Assembly: GCF_008041835.1 (NCBI RefSeq)
Contig: NZ_VRYE01000126.1
Span: 1-35,610, forward strand
DNA length: 35,610 nt
DNA from: Ectopseudomonas mendocina
GTDB taxonomy: Bacteria; Pseudomonadota; Gammaproteobacteria; Pseudomonadales; Pseudomonadaceae
Direction: 5' to 3'
Shown: in pieces, positions 24,001 to 32,413 of the stretch
How positions within the stretch are numbered: the first letter of the stretch is position 1
Layout: each line of letters opens with the position of its first letter
Program-made: the position numbers and the translations under genes
Notes under the pieces: model-generated
Databases searched by the model: none
Told to the model about the DNA's origin: nothing
What the model saw: the letters and a program-made list of their open reading frames with translations, nothing else

Positions 24001-24461
24001 AGGCGCCCCTTGATTTCCACCAGCAACGCATCACTGGCCTGTTCGATCAGATCCAGCACCTGCTCGAAGCCATCCTCGCCGCCGTAGTAAGGGTCGGGCA
24101 CCTCGTCCAGCGCCAGTTCATATCGGCGCAGATAGAGATCGAGGTCGGCGCGGGCATCGCTCGGGCGCAGCGCCTTGAGGTTGCGCAGATTGCTCTGGTC
24201 CATGGCCAGGATCAGATCGAAGCGCTGAAAGTCGGCAGCCTCGACCTGGCGCGCACGCTGTGCGGACAAATCATAGCCACGGCGCAACGCGGCCTGACGG
24301 GTGCGACTGTCCGGCGCCTTGCCGACGTGCCAATCACCAGTGCCGGCGGAATCCACCTGTACGCGATCATCCAGCCCTGCCGCACGCAGCTTGTGGCGCA
24401 GCACGCCTTCAGCCGTGGGCGAACGACAAATGTTGCCCAGGCACACGAACAGAACCTTCAT
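23997..24461 (-). CDS. Low-molecular-weight protein tyrosine phosphatase
   Basis: The product is 154 residues. The P-loop CLGNICRS starts at Cys7 and ends at Arg13 (C-x5-R), and the general acid aspartate is in the DPYYGG motif, both diagnostic. ATG 24461 shares one base with the kdsB stop, so the longer upstream frame is a shadow. Relatives dephosphorylate tyrosine kinases of capsule or exopolysaccharide export, but no kinase is nearby. Placement between kdsB and murB is conserved in pseudomonads as I remember it. The role here is unknown. Confidence 0.93.
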   Translation of the reverse strand: MKVLFVCLGNICRSPTAEGVLRHKLRAAGLDDRVQVDSAGTGDWHVGKAPDSRTRQAALRRGYDLSAQRARQVEAADFQRFDLILAMDQSNLRNLKALRPSDARADLDLYLRRYELALDEVPDPYYGGEDGFEQVLDLIEQASDALLVEIKGRL

Positions 24462-25225
24462 CAGGCCCCCAGCAGGTGGCGTACCCGCTCCAGGTCTTCG
24501 GCGGTATCCACGCCGGCCGCCGGCGCCTCCAGCGCATCGGCAACATGGATACGCACGCCGTTGTACAGCGCGCGCAGTTGCTCCAGGCATTCGGTGTCTT
24601 CCAGCCAGCACGGCCCCCAGGCGACGAAGTCATGCAGGAAACCGGCGCGGTAGGCGTAGATGCCGATATGACGGCGATAAGGCACGCCGGCCGGCAGCAC
24701 GTCGCGGCTCTGGGCGAAGGCATCGCGCGCCCAGGCCAGCGGTGCGCGGCTGAAGGTCAGGGCCAGGCCTGTCTTGTCCGCAACCACCTTGACCACATTG
24801 GGATTGAACAGCGCGGTGACGTCCTCGATAGGTTCAGCCAGGGTGGCGATACCGGCCTGCGGATTGGCTGCCAGGTTGGCTGCCACCTGATCGATGATCA
24901 CAGGCGGAATCAGCGGTTCGTCGCCCTGCACGTTGACCACGATGGCATCGGCCGGCAAACCGAGCTGGCTGGCCACTTCAGCCAGGCGATCGGTGCCGGA
25001 GTTGTGATCCTCACGAGTCAGCAGCACCTCGGCGCCAAAGGCCTGGCAGGCCTCGACGATGCGCGCGTCGTCGGTGGCGACCACCACACGGCCGGCCGAG
25101 CTCTGCCTGGCCTGCTCCCAGACGTGCTGCACCATGGGCTTGCCGGCGATGTCCTGCAGCGGCTTGCCGGGCAGGCGGGTGGAGGCGTAACGGGCGGGAA
25201 TCACGACGGTGAAGGCTGCGCTCAT
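24461..25225 (-). CDS. kdsB: CMP-Kdo synthetase (3-deoxy-manno-octulosonate cytidylyltransferase)
   Basis: The product is 254 residues. The nucleotide-binding signature VIPARYASTRLPGKPL is at 8-23, followed by VVVATDDARI, VVNVQGDEPLIPP and YRRHIGIYAYRAGFL, all typical of KdsB. It activates Kdo with CTP for transfer onto lipid A by WaaA. The start follows directly on the Trm112-like stop with no gap, so translation is probably coupled. Confidence 0.97.
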   Translation of the reverse strand: MSAAFTVVIPARYASTRLPGKPLQDIAGKPMVQHVWEQARQSSAGRVVVATDDARIVEACQAFGAEVLLTREDHNSGTDRLAEVASQLGLPADAIVVNVQGDEPLIPPVIIDQVAANLAANPQAGIATLAEPIEDVTALFNPNVVKVVADKTGLALTFSRAPLAWARDAFAQSRDVLPAGVPYRRHIGIYAYRAGFLHDFVAWGPCWLEDTECLEQLRALYNGVRIHVADALEAPAAGVDTAEDLERVRHLLGA

Positions 25226-25411
25226 TTACTTGTCCAGACGCTCGTCGGTATTGAGGGTGCGTGCTTCGCTTTCCAGCATCACCGGGATGCCGTCGCGAAT
25301 CGGGTAGGCCACGCCGGCGCCCTTGCTGATCAGCTCGGTCTTGTCTTCGGAAAGCTGCAGCGGGCCCTTGCAGATCGGGCAGGCGAGAATGTCGAGCAGT
25401 TTAAGGTCCAT
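25226..25411 (-). CDS. Trm112-family small zinc-ribbon-like protein (YcaR type)
   Basis: The 61-residue product has KLLDILACPICKGPL at 3-17, with one CPxC knuckle (Cys11, Cys14). It continues with GAGVAYPIRDGIPVML, the standard signature of the YcaR/Trm112 family. Related proteins act as small activating partners of methyltransferases, but the bacterial partner is not established. ATG 25411 follows AAGGA; the longer frame upstream overlaps lpxK and is rejected. The lpxK-ycaR-kdsB order is the same as in E. coli. Confidence 0.93.
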   Translation of the reverse strand: MDLKLLDILACPICKGPLQLSEDKTELISKGAGVAYPIRDGIPVMLESEARTLNTDERLDK

Positions 25412-25433
25412 GGTGGAATCCTTGCTGGGGCCA

Positions 25434-26435
25434 TCAGGACCCCGGTATGAGGCGGGCCAGCGCGCCATCCAGCCAGTCGACGAACGCCTGCGTGGGCACG
25501 GCATCGACGGCCAGGTACCACCAGTCGGCGGCAGCGAAGGCCCGGCATTTCACCGCATCCTTCTCCGTCATCAGCAGGGGCAACGGCGGCTCGAAAGCGA
25601 GCTGCGCGGCGCTGTACTGGGCATGGTCGGCGAAGGGATGCGGAACCGGACGCCAGTTTAGCGCTTCGAGGGTATTGAAGAAACGTTGCGGGTTACCGAT
25701 GCCGGCTACTGCATGCACCGCCTGGCCGGGCGGGAAGTGCTCGAAGCCGACGCGCTCACCACTGGCAACGTTGACCAGCGCGGTTGGCTGCAGGCGAAAG
25801 GCGTAGCCCTCGGCACTATCGGCTTCGGCGCCGTTGAACAACACGGCATCCACCTCGGCCAGACGCTCGACTGGCTCGCGCAATGGCCCGGCGGGCAGGC
25901 AGCGCCCATTGCCCAGGCCACGGGCGGCGTCGATCAGTACCAGCTCCAGATCACGCGCCAGGCGATAGTGCTGCAGGCCGTCGTCGCAGAGGATCAGATC
26001 CAGTGGTTCTTCAGCCAGCAGCGCACGCACGGCGCGGCTGCGGTCTGGATCGATCATCAGCGGCACGCCCGTACGCTGGACGATCAGCAGCGGTTCGTCA
26101 CCGGCCTGCGTCGCCGCCTGCTCGCCGCGCACGCGCCAGGGCAGACTCGGCGGCGTGGCGCCATAGCCACGGCTGACCACACCGACCTTGAGGCCACGGG
26201 CGCGACAATGTTCGATGAGAAAGAGGATCAGCGGCGTCTTGCCGGTGCCGCCGACGGTGATGTTGCCCACCACCAGCACCGGCACCGGGGCGCGGTAGAT
26301 AGCGCCCTCGCCCGCCAGGAAGCGCGCGCGCTTGCCCTGCACCACGCGACGGTACAGCCACTCCAGCGGGCGCAGCAGCGCCAGCGCCGGATGACCGCGA
26401 TACCAGGCCTCGAGCAGGTGATCGGCAGCGCTCAC
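25434..26435 (-). CDS. lpxK: Tetraacyldisaccharide 4'-kinase
   Basis: The product is 333 residues. A single N-terminal hydrophobic/amphipathic segment is followed by the P-loop VGNITVGGTGKTPLI (56-70), and LILCDDGLQHYRLARD carries the Walker-B-like catalytic region. LpxK phosphorylates the 4' position of lipid A disaccharide in the inner membrane. The GTG start is immediately after the exbD stop. In E. coli lpxK follows msbA; here the preceding genes are exbB and exbD. Confidence 0.96.
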   Translation of the reverse strand: MSAADHLLEAWYRGHPALALLRPLEWLYRRVVQGKRARFLAGEGAIYRAPVPVLVVGNITVGGTGKTPLILFLIEHCRARGLKVGVVSRGYGATPPSLPWRVRGEQAATQAGDEPLLIVQRTGVPLMIDPDRSRAVRALLAEEPLDLILCDDGLQHYRLARDLELVLIDAARGLGNGRCLPAGPLREPVERLAEVDAVLFNGAEADSAEGYAFRLQPTALVNVASGERVGFEHFPPGQAVHAVAGIGNPQRFFNTLEALNWRPVPHPFADHAQYSAAQLAFEPPLPLLMTEKDAVKCRAFAAADWWYLAVDAVPTQAFVDWLDGALARLIPGS

Positions 26436-26864
26436 TCAGGGCGTTTCCTGTGCTTCCACCGTGGTGATGCGCAAATGCGCGAAGCCCAGCTTGCCGGCGG
26501 CGTCCATCGCGGTGATCACCGCCTGGTGCGGGGTCTTGCCATCGGCGCTGATAATCAGCGGCAGGCTGTTGTCGCCGTCGGACTCTTTCTGCAAGGCAGC
26601 CATGAGACTGCTCAGGTTGCTTTCCAGCAGCGCCTTGCCATTGAGCGAAAACGCACCGTCGGCAGCGATCAACACTTCCAGCTGCTTCAGCTCGGTCTGC
26701 TCCGGCGGCGTGCCGCTGGCGGCCTCCGGCAGGTCGACCTTGAGCTGGGTCTCGCGGGTGAAGGTAGTGGTGACCACGAAGAACAGCAACAGGATGAACA
26801 CCACGTCGATCAACGAGGCCAGGTTGATCTCGACGTTCTCCCGCGGTTTACGCCGGAATTTCAC
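26436..26864 (-). CDS. exbD: ExbD/TolR family biopolymer transport protein
   Basis: The product is 142 residues: a short basic cytosolic start (MKFRRKP), then one membrane helix with the essential aspartate Asp20 (NLASLIDVVFILLLFFVV), then a periplasmic domain. Asp20 corresponds to the proton-path residue of ExbD and TolR. It pairs with the upstream ExbB in an energy-transducing proton channel. There is no TonB or Tol gene beside it, so the partner is unknown. ATGA overlap with exbB shows translational coupling. The pair is distinct from the main tonB- and tol-linked sets expected elsewhere in the genome. Confidence 0.93.
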   Translation of the reverse strand: MKFRRKPRENVEINLASLIDVVFILLLFFVVTTTFTRETQLKVDLPEAASGTPPEQTELKQLEVLIAADGAFSLNGKALLESNLSSLMAALQKESDGDNSLPLIISADGKTPHQAVITAMDAAGKLGFAHLRITTVEAQETP

Positions 26865-27493
26865 GCCTTGCCCTCACCCAGGTCGACATCGCGATCACCC
26901 TGCACCATCTCCACCAACTTGATCGCTTCCTGCTCCATGCCCACCACCAACTCGTCGACGCGGCGCTGCAGGTAGCGGTGGAAAAACAGCGCTGGGATCG
27001 CCACCATCAGGCCGGCTGCCGTGGTGATCAGCGCCTTGGCGATACCGCTGGCGAGCATGGAAGCGTTAGCCATGCCCGAGCCCATGAAGGAGCTGAAGAT
27101 TTCAATCATGCCCAGCACGGTGCCAAGCAGGCCCAGCAGCGGCGCGATGCCGGCAATGGTGCCGAGCGCATTGAGATAACGCTCCAGCTCGTGGATGACG
27201 CGCGCGGCAGCCTCCTCGATGCACTCCTTCATGATTTCGCGACCATGCTTGGAGTTGGCCAGGCCGGCAGCGAGTATCTGCCCCAGCGGCGAATGCTCGC
27301 GCAGCTCCTTGAGCTTCTGGTTGTTGAGTTTCTTGTCCTTGATCCAGCGCCACACCTGGGCCAGCAGATTGGCCGGGGTGACGCGGGCGGGCCGCAGGGT
27401 CCACAGGCGCTCAGCGACGATACCGGCAGCAGCGATGGAACAGAGAATGATCGGCAGCATCATCCAGCCGCCAGCTTTGACCAGTTCCCACAC
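26861..27493 (-). CDS. exbB: MotA/TolQ/ExbB proton channel family protein
   Basis: The product is 210 residues from GTG 27493, which follows a GAGGGGG site. Three membrane segments are visible: about 10-27, then IAGIAPLLGLLGTVLGMIEI with its TM2 proline and glycine pattern, then GIAKALITTAAGLMVAIPAL, the hallmark pore helix with a Thr-Thr pair. The cytosolic loop between TM1 and TM2 is long, as usual. With the ExbD gene just downstream it forms an inner-membrane proton-driven motor. The longer open frame upstream of the GTG is not hydrophobic and lacks homology. Confidence 0.92.
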   Translation of the reverse strand: MWELVKAGGWMMLPIILCSIAAAGIVAERLWTLRPARVTPANLLAQVWRWIKDKKLNNQKLKELREHSPLGQILAAGLANSKHGREIMKECIEEAAARVIHELERYLNALGTIAGIAPLLGLLGTVLGMIEIFSSFMGSGMANASMLASGIAKALITTAAGLMVAIPALFFHRYLQRRVDELVVGMEQEAIKLVEMVQGDRDVDLGEGKA

Positions 27494-27549
27494 GGTAGAG
27501 AATCCCCCTCGAAAAAGTGGCGCCACTCTAGCATAGGGCGCCGCCGTTC

Positions 27550-29775
27550 TCATTTTTCCCGCCAGAAACGTGGCTCGCTTCGCAACCCTCGCGCCGTGCC
27601 ATGTTGCCCCAGGCGAATATGCAGGGCGCCGTGCAACGCCGTGTCATGTACCTCGACACCCGCAGCACGATAGCGTGCAAGCACCTGCGGGTGAGGATGG
27701 CCGAAGGCGTTGTGGCGACTGCGGGTGATCAGCACATGCTGCGCTGCGACGGCATCGATGAACGCCTGGCTGGATGACGTGCGGCTGCCGTGGTGGGGAG
27801 CCAGTAGCCACTGCGAGGCCAGGGGCAAGTCAGCCTGCATCAGCGCCCGCTCGGCCTGTACGTCGATATCGCCGGTCAACAGCAGGCGTTCGCCCGCCGC
27901 CTCTATCTGTAGTACACAAGACAACTGGTTACCGGAGCCGCCCCGTTGCCACTGCCACAGCCTGAAGGTCACCTCGTTCCATTGCCAGCTCTGCCCCGAC
28001 GCGCATGCTTCGGCGCCGAGGGCATCGGCCAGCCTTTGCGGCTCACCGCTGACAACCCTCGAGACCGGCATCCCGGCCTTGATCGCGGCCGCACCACCGG
28101 CATGATCGTTATCGGCATGGCTGAGCAGCAGCAGATCGAGACGTCGCACGTTCAGCGCGCGCAACGAAGGCAGGACGATACGCTCACCGGTATCGAAATC
28201 GCCGAAACGCGGCCCGGCATCGTAAAGCAGTGCGTGCTCCCGGGTACGCACCAGCACGGCCAGCCCCTGCCCGACATCCAGCACCCAGATGTCGGCACGC
28301 CCGTCGTCCAACTGCGGCGCCGGCAGAAACAATGCCGGCAATAGCAGCGCGATGCCGGGCCAGCGCAAGGGCACACCAGCCGGCAGCAAAAGCAGCAACG
28401 CGCCAGCCGCAGCCAATAGCCAGGCCCACAGCGGCAGGTTGCTGGGCAGCCAGGCCGGTAGCCAGGCAGCAATGGCGCCGAGCAGTTCGAACAACAGGTG
28501 CAATGCACCACCGGCCAGCCACAGCACACCTTCACCCAGCCACGGGACAGGCAACAGCAAAGTACCCAACAACGCCAGAGGCACAACCAGCATGCCGACC
28601 CAGGGCACGGCAATCAGATTGGCCAGTGGCCCGCTACTGCTCACCGGCAGACCGAGGATCAACATCATCGGCAACAGGCCGATGGCCATGGTCCACTGTG
28701 CGCGCGTCAGGCCACGCCACCACCCCCAGAGGCCGAGACGACCAGCGAATACCAGCACCAGAATCGCCACTGCCGAAAACGACAACCAGAACCCCGGCTG
28801 CAAGGACGCCAGTGGTTCCAGCAGCAGAACCACGATCAAGGCCAGCAGCAGCGGCCACCAGGCACCCAGATGGCGAAAACGCATACGCCATAGCAGCACC
28901 AGCGCGACCATCACACAGGCTCGGCGCACCGGCACCTCGAAACCGGCCAGAAAACCGTAGAGCAAGGCTCCACTCAGGGCTAAGGCACAAGCACAGGGCA
29001 GCCAGGGCAGGCGCCTGGGCCAGGCACCGAGCTTCGCCAGCAGTGCCACCAGGCCATAGAGAAACCCGGCCAGCAGCGCGATGTGCTGCCCCGAGATAAC
29101 CATCAGATGCACCGTTCCGGTGTGCTGAAGCAGGCGCCAGTCTGTCGTGCTCAGACCCGATCCATCGCCCAGAACCAGCGCCGCAATGGCGCCCTGCCGC
29201 TCAAAGGCCGGCACAGCCAGCAATTGCTGACGCAAGCTGTCACGCCAACTGCCCAATCCTGTCGCGGATGACAGGCGCTCACCTGACTTGATCGTACCCG
29301 TAGCGCCGATCCGCTGCGCCAACAACCAGGCCTCGTAGTCGAAACGCTGCGGATTGACCAGACCGTGCGGGCGCTTGAGATTGACCGCCAGCCGCCAGCG
29401 CTCGCCGCCTTGCACCGTCGGCCCGCCATACCAGGCCACGCGCAGCCTTTGCGGCAACTCGGCACGTCGCGAGTGGGCCTCCTCCAGCAAAAAGCGCACG
29501 ACACCCTCGGAGACTTCGGGTAAGCCCACCACCCGCCCCTCCAGCCATAGGGTACGACCATCGAGTTGTGCAGCGAGGCGATCATCCAGCGCCGATTGCG
29601 CCGAACTGCACGCCCAGGCCAGCCCGAGCAGAAAGAAACCCAGCGGATAAAGGCGCGATAGCAACAGTGCCAGGCCGGCACAGGCTGCAATCGCTAACAG
29701 CCAGCCTGGCGGCAAAGCCGGCAAAAAACGCAGCGTGAGCAAGCCCAGGGCCAGCGCCAACATCCCTGTTCGCAT
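27550..29775 (-). CDS. comEC: DNA internalisation-related competence protein ComEC/Rec2
   Basis: The product is 741 residues. It has N-terminal membrane segments with a DUF4131-type soluble domain (about 25-180), the competence domain of about eight helices (about 200-470) including LMVISGQHIALLAGF, and a C-terminal metallo-beta-lactamase domain (490-741) with HADNDHAGG at 553. ComEC forms the inner-membrane channel for single-stranded DNA uptake in transformable bacteria; the lactamase domain is a proposed nuclease. The frame is intact. ATG 29775 follows GGAGG, with ATG 29763 as an alternative. It opens the exbBD-lpxK series on the minus strand. Whether the strain is transformable cannot be judged. 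Confidence 0.95.
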   Translation of the reverse strand: MRTGMLALALGLLTLRFLPALPPGWLLAIAACAGLALLLSRLYPLGFFLLGLAWACSSAQSALDDRLAAQLDGRTLWLEGRVVGLPEVSEGVVRFLLEEAHSRRAELPQRLRVAWYGGPTVQGGERWRLAVNLKRPHGLVNPQRFDYEAWLLAQRIGATGTIKSGERLSSATGLGSWRDSLRQQLLAVPAFERQGAIAALVLGDGSGLSTTDWRLLQHTGTVHLMVISGQHIALLAGFLYGLVALLAKLGAWPRRLPWLPCACALALSGALLYGFLAGFEVPVRRACVMVALVLLWRMRFRHLGAWWPLLLALIVVLLLEPLASLQPGFWLSFSAVAILVLVFAGRLGLWGWWRGLTRAQWTMAIGLLPMMLILGLPVSSSGPLANLIAVPWVGMLVVPLALLGTLLLPVPWLGEGVLWLAGGALHLLFELLGAIAAWLPAWLPSNLPLWAWLLAAAGALLLLLPAGVPLRWPGIALLLPALFLPAPQLDDGRADIWVLDVGQGLAVLVRTREHALLYDAGPRFGDFDTGERIVLPSLRALNVRRLDLLLLSHADNDHAGGAAAIKAGMPVSRVVSGEPQRLADALGAEACASGQSWQWNEVTFRLWQWQRGGSGNQLSCVLQIEAAGERLLLTGDIDVQAERALMQADLPLASQWLLAPHHGSRTSSSQAFIDAVAAQHVLITRSRHNAFGHPHPQVLARYRAAGVEVHDTALHGALHIRLGQHGTARGLRSEPRFWREK

Positions 29776-29842
29776 CCATCCTCCCTGCTCATCGAGCTAC
29801 GGCGGGCGCGTCCGACGCTCACCTCCGGTCACAATATGGAAA

Positions 29843-29882
29843 CGCCGCTCATGCGCAAAGCATGCATAATAGCGGCGCTTTT
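29843..29882 (+). other. Hairpin with T-run in the DUF2062 leader
   Basis: CGCCGCT (29843-29849) pairs with AGCGGCG (29871-29877), followed by CTTTT. A nested inner stem pairs CATGC with GCATG around GCAAA. It lies 20-59 bases before the DUF2062 ATG on the plus strand. It could be a small attenuator or the 3' end of a short leader transcript. A weak CATAAT -10-like element inside it is an alternative reading. Confidence 0.4.
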
Positions 29883-29901
29883 GCCTGCTCAGAGACTCTT
29901 C

Positions 29902-30429
29902 ATGCCGCGTCGCTTATTCAAACGCTACATGCCCGACCCCGACAGCATCAAGACTAACAAGTCCCTGCGTTTTCTCGGCAAGCTGATTCACGATCCCAAC
30001 CTGTGGCATCTCAATCGTCACTCGGTAGCACGCGGCATGGCCATCGGACTGTTCTGGGCGATGATCCCAATGCCGATGCAGATGCTGGCCGCCGCCGCCG
30101 TCGCCATTCCGCTGCGCGCCAACCTGCCGATCTCCATCGGTCTGGTCTGGCTGACCAACCCCATCACCATGCCGCCTATTTTCTATTGCACCTACAAACT
30201 GGGCGCGTGGATCATGCAGACGCCGCCGGTGCGCATGCCGCAAACCCTGAGTCTGGAATGGATCGCGGCCGAGGCGGCAGTGCTGTGGAAACCACTGTAC
30301 CTGGGCTCCTTCGTCGCGGGAATCATCCTCGCGGCACTGGGCTACGTCCTGACCATGCTCTACTGGCGCTGGTGGGTCCAGCGCAGCTGGCGCAAGCGCC
30401 AGGAAAAGCTTCACCAACAACGTCACTGA
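29902..30429 (+). CDS. DUF2062 membrane protein
   Basis: The product is 175 residues from ATG 29902 (MPRRLFKRYMPDP), the usual start in pseudomonads. It has the DUF2062 core: LNRHSVARGMAIGLFWAMIPMPMQML (from about residue 37), then a helix ISIGLVWLTNPITMPPIFY with the conserved TNP motif, and a C-terminal membrane segment (about 133-157) followed by a basic tail. The domain is predicted to be membrane-bound, and its function is not known. It stands alone on the plus strand between comEC and the facing lolCDE genes. Confidence 0.9.
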   Translation: MPRRLFKRYMPDPDSIKTNKSLRFLGKLIHDPNLWHLNRHSVARGMAIGLFWAMIPMPMQMLAAAAVAIPLRANLPISIGLVWLTNPITMPPIFYCTYKLGAWIMQTPPVRMPQTLSLEWIAAEAAVLWKPLYLGSFVAGIILAALGYVLTMLYWRWWVQRSWRKRQEKLHQQRH

Positions 30430-30459
30430 AAAAAAGCCGTCGAAATCGACGGCTTTTTT
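30429..30459. terminator. Bidirectional terminator between DUF2062 and lolE
   Basis: GCCGTCG (30436-30442) pairs with CGACGGC (30447-30453) around AAAT, with seven As on the left and six Ts on the right. It serves both converging transcripts. Confidence 0.95.
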
Positions 30460-30463
30460 ATGC

Positions 30464-31708
30464 TTACTCGTAACGTAGCGCTTCGGCTGGCTGTACTTGC
30501 GCTGCCCGCCAGGATGGGTAGAGCGTGGCGAGGAAGCTCAGAATCAATGCCGCCGAACAGATCAGCACCACATCCAGCCACTGCAGGTCCGATGGCAGGC
30601 TGCTGATGAAGTACACGTCGGAGCTCAGCACCTGCTGTCCGGCGAAGGATTCCAGCCAGGCCACCAGTGCACTGACATTCAGCGCCGCAAGCACGCCGAA
30701 TACCGTGCCGATCAGGGTGCCGACGAGGCCGATCACCGAGCCCTGCACCATGAAGATGGCCATGATCTGACGTGGTGTGGCGCCCAGCGTACGCAGGATG
30801 GCGATATCGCCGCCCTTGTCGGCGACCACCATGATCAGCGTGGCGATGATATTGAAGGCTGCCACCGCGACGATCAGCAAGAGCAGCAGACCGATCATGG
30901 TCTTCTCCATCTTCATCGCGCTGAACAGGCTGCCCTGGGTGTGGGTCCAGTCGTCGGCGCGATACCCTGCGCCCAGTTCGGCGACCAGCGCCTTGGATAC
31001 CTGCGGCGCCTGGTAAAGATCCTTCAGCGCCAGACGAATGCCCGGCACAGCGCCCTCCGGCAGGCGCTGCATCGCTGCCGCATCGGCGACGTTGATCAGC
31101 GCCAGTGAGCTGTCCAGCTCGGCACCGACCTTGAATACCGCTGCCACGTTCAGCCGCTGCATGCGCGGGGTGACGCCACCAGGCGCGCTGCTCAGCTCGG
31201 GGATGATCAGGGTCAGCTTGTCGCCCACCTGCAGGCCGAAGCGGCGCGCGGTGATATCACCGATCACCACGCCGAACTCACCCGGCTGCAGATTGTTCAG
31301 GCTGCCCTGACTGATATGCTCGGGCAGGATCGACACCTTGCCCTCCTCGGCCGGATCGATGCCGTGAATCTGGATCGGCTGCATCAGCCCGCGATGCGAC
31401 AGCATGCCTTCCAGTTCGGCATAGGGCGCAGCTGCCTGCACCTGCGGATTGGCCATGGCCTTGTCTGCCAGTGCACGCCAGTCGGCAACCGGCTCGGCGC
31501 CATAGAGCATGGCGTGCGGCACCATGCCGAGAATGCGCGAGCTCATTTCCTTCTGGAAACCGTTCATCACCGACAACACCACGATCATCGCCAGCACGCC
31601 GAGCGCCAGGCCGATCATCGAGGTCAGCGAAATGAAGGAGATGAAATGGTTGCGGCGCTTGGCCCGCGTGTAGCGAGCGCCGATGAAGATACTCAGCGGA
31701 CGAAACAT
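30464..31708 (-). CDS. lolE: Lipoprotein-releasing ABC transporter permease (second copy, LolE position)
   Basis: The product is 414 residues with the LolC/LolE topology: an N-terminal membrane segment (about 26-48), a large periplasmic domain (about 50-265), and three C-terminal segments beginning IGLLLLLIVAVAAFNIIATL. The start MFRPLSIFIGARYTRAKRR and FISFISLTSM are family signatures. With LolD and the other permease it extracts outer-membrane lipoproteins from the inner membrane and hands them to LolA. LolC versus LolE is assigned from gene order (lolC-lolD-lolE in E. coli), not from residues that contact LolA. ATG 31708 shares one base with the lolD stop. Confidence 0.88.
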   Translation of the reverse strand: MFRPLSIFIGARYTRAKRRNHFISFISLTSMIGLALGVLAMIVVLSVMNGFQKEMSSRILGMVPHAMLYGAEPVADWRALADKAMANPQVQAAAPYAELEGMLSHRGLMQPIQIHGIDPAEEGKVSILPEHISQGSLNNLQPGEFGVVIGDITARRFGLQVGDKLTLIIPELSSAPGGVTPRMQRLNVAAVFKVGAELDSSLALINVADAAAMQRLPEGAVPGIRLALKDLYQAPQVSKALVAELGAGYRADDWTHTQGSLFSAMKMEKTMIGLLLLLIVAVAAFNIIATLIMVVADKGGDIAILRTLGATPRQIMAIFMVQGSVIGLVGTLIGTVFGVLAALNVSALVAWLESFAGQQVLSSDVYFISSLPSDLQWLDVVLICSAALILSFLATLYPSWRAAQVQPAEALRYE

Positions 31709-32409
31709 CAGAGGGTCACCAGCTTGCCGTCCTGCAGGCTGAGCACGCGATCCATCTGCCGTGCCAGCTGCATGTCGTGGGTCACCACCAGGAACGCGGT
31801 GTTGGAGTCGCGACTGAGTTCGCGCATCAGCTCCTGAATGCCTTCAGCGGTGTGCTGGTCGAGGTTGCCGGTGGGTTCATCGAGCAACACCAGCCCCGGG
31901 CGGTTGACCAGGGCACGGGCAATCGCCACACGCTGACGCTCACCACCGGACAGTTCAGCCGGCTTGTGGTGCAGGCGATGGCCCAGGCCGACTCGCTCCA
32001 GCAGAGCGGTCGCACGCTGGCGCGCTTCGGCAATCGGCGTCTTGCCGATCAGCAGCGGCATGCAGGCATTTTCCAGCGCGGTAAATTCGGCCAGCAGATG
32101 ATGAAACTGATAAACGAAGCCCAGTGCACGGTTGCGCAACAGGCCGCGGGCGGTTTCACTCAGCGCCGACAGTTGCTCGCCGGCCAGCCACACGCTGCCT
32201 GCACTGGGCGTATCCAGGCCACCGAGCATGTTCAGCAGGGTGCTCTTGCCGGAGCCGGAGCTGCCGACGATGGCCACGCGCTCACCGGGCAGCAGTTCCA
32301 GCTCCAGACCGTCGAGCACCACCACCGACTCGGGGCCTTCGTCGTAACGCTTGCTCAGGTTGCGGCAGCTGAGCACGGCATTGTGCTGTTTCATGGCGTT
32401 CGGGTTCAT
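31708..32409 (-). CDS. lolD: Lipoprotein-releasing ABC transporter ATPase
   Basis: The product is 233 residues from ATG 32409. ATG 32421 and 32394 are alternatives in frame; the middle one has the best upstream purine run (GAGTGAG). ABC motifs are complete: Walker A GSSGSGKST (about 50-58), Q-loop FVYQFHHLL, signature LSGGERQRVAIARAL, Walker B LVLLDEPTGNLD and the H-loop VVTHDM. FVYQFHHLLAEFTALEN is typical of LolD. It powers the release step carried out by LolC and LolE and lies between their genes. Confidence 0.95.
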   Translation of the reverse strand: MNPNAMKQHNAVLSCRNLSKRYDEGPESVVVLDGLELELLPGERVAIVGSSGSGKSTLLNMLGGLDTPSAGSVWLAGEQLSALSETARGLLRNRALGFVYQFHHLLAEFTALENACMPLLIGKTPIAEARQRATALLERVGLGHRLHHKPAELSGGERQRVAIARALVNRPGLVLLDEPTGNLDQHTAEGIQELMRELSRDSNTAFLVVTHDMQLARQMDRVLSLQDGKLVTL

Positions 32410-32413
32410 GGAC

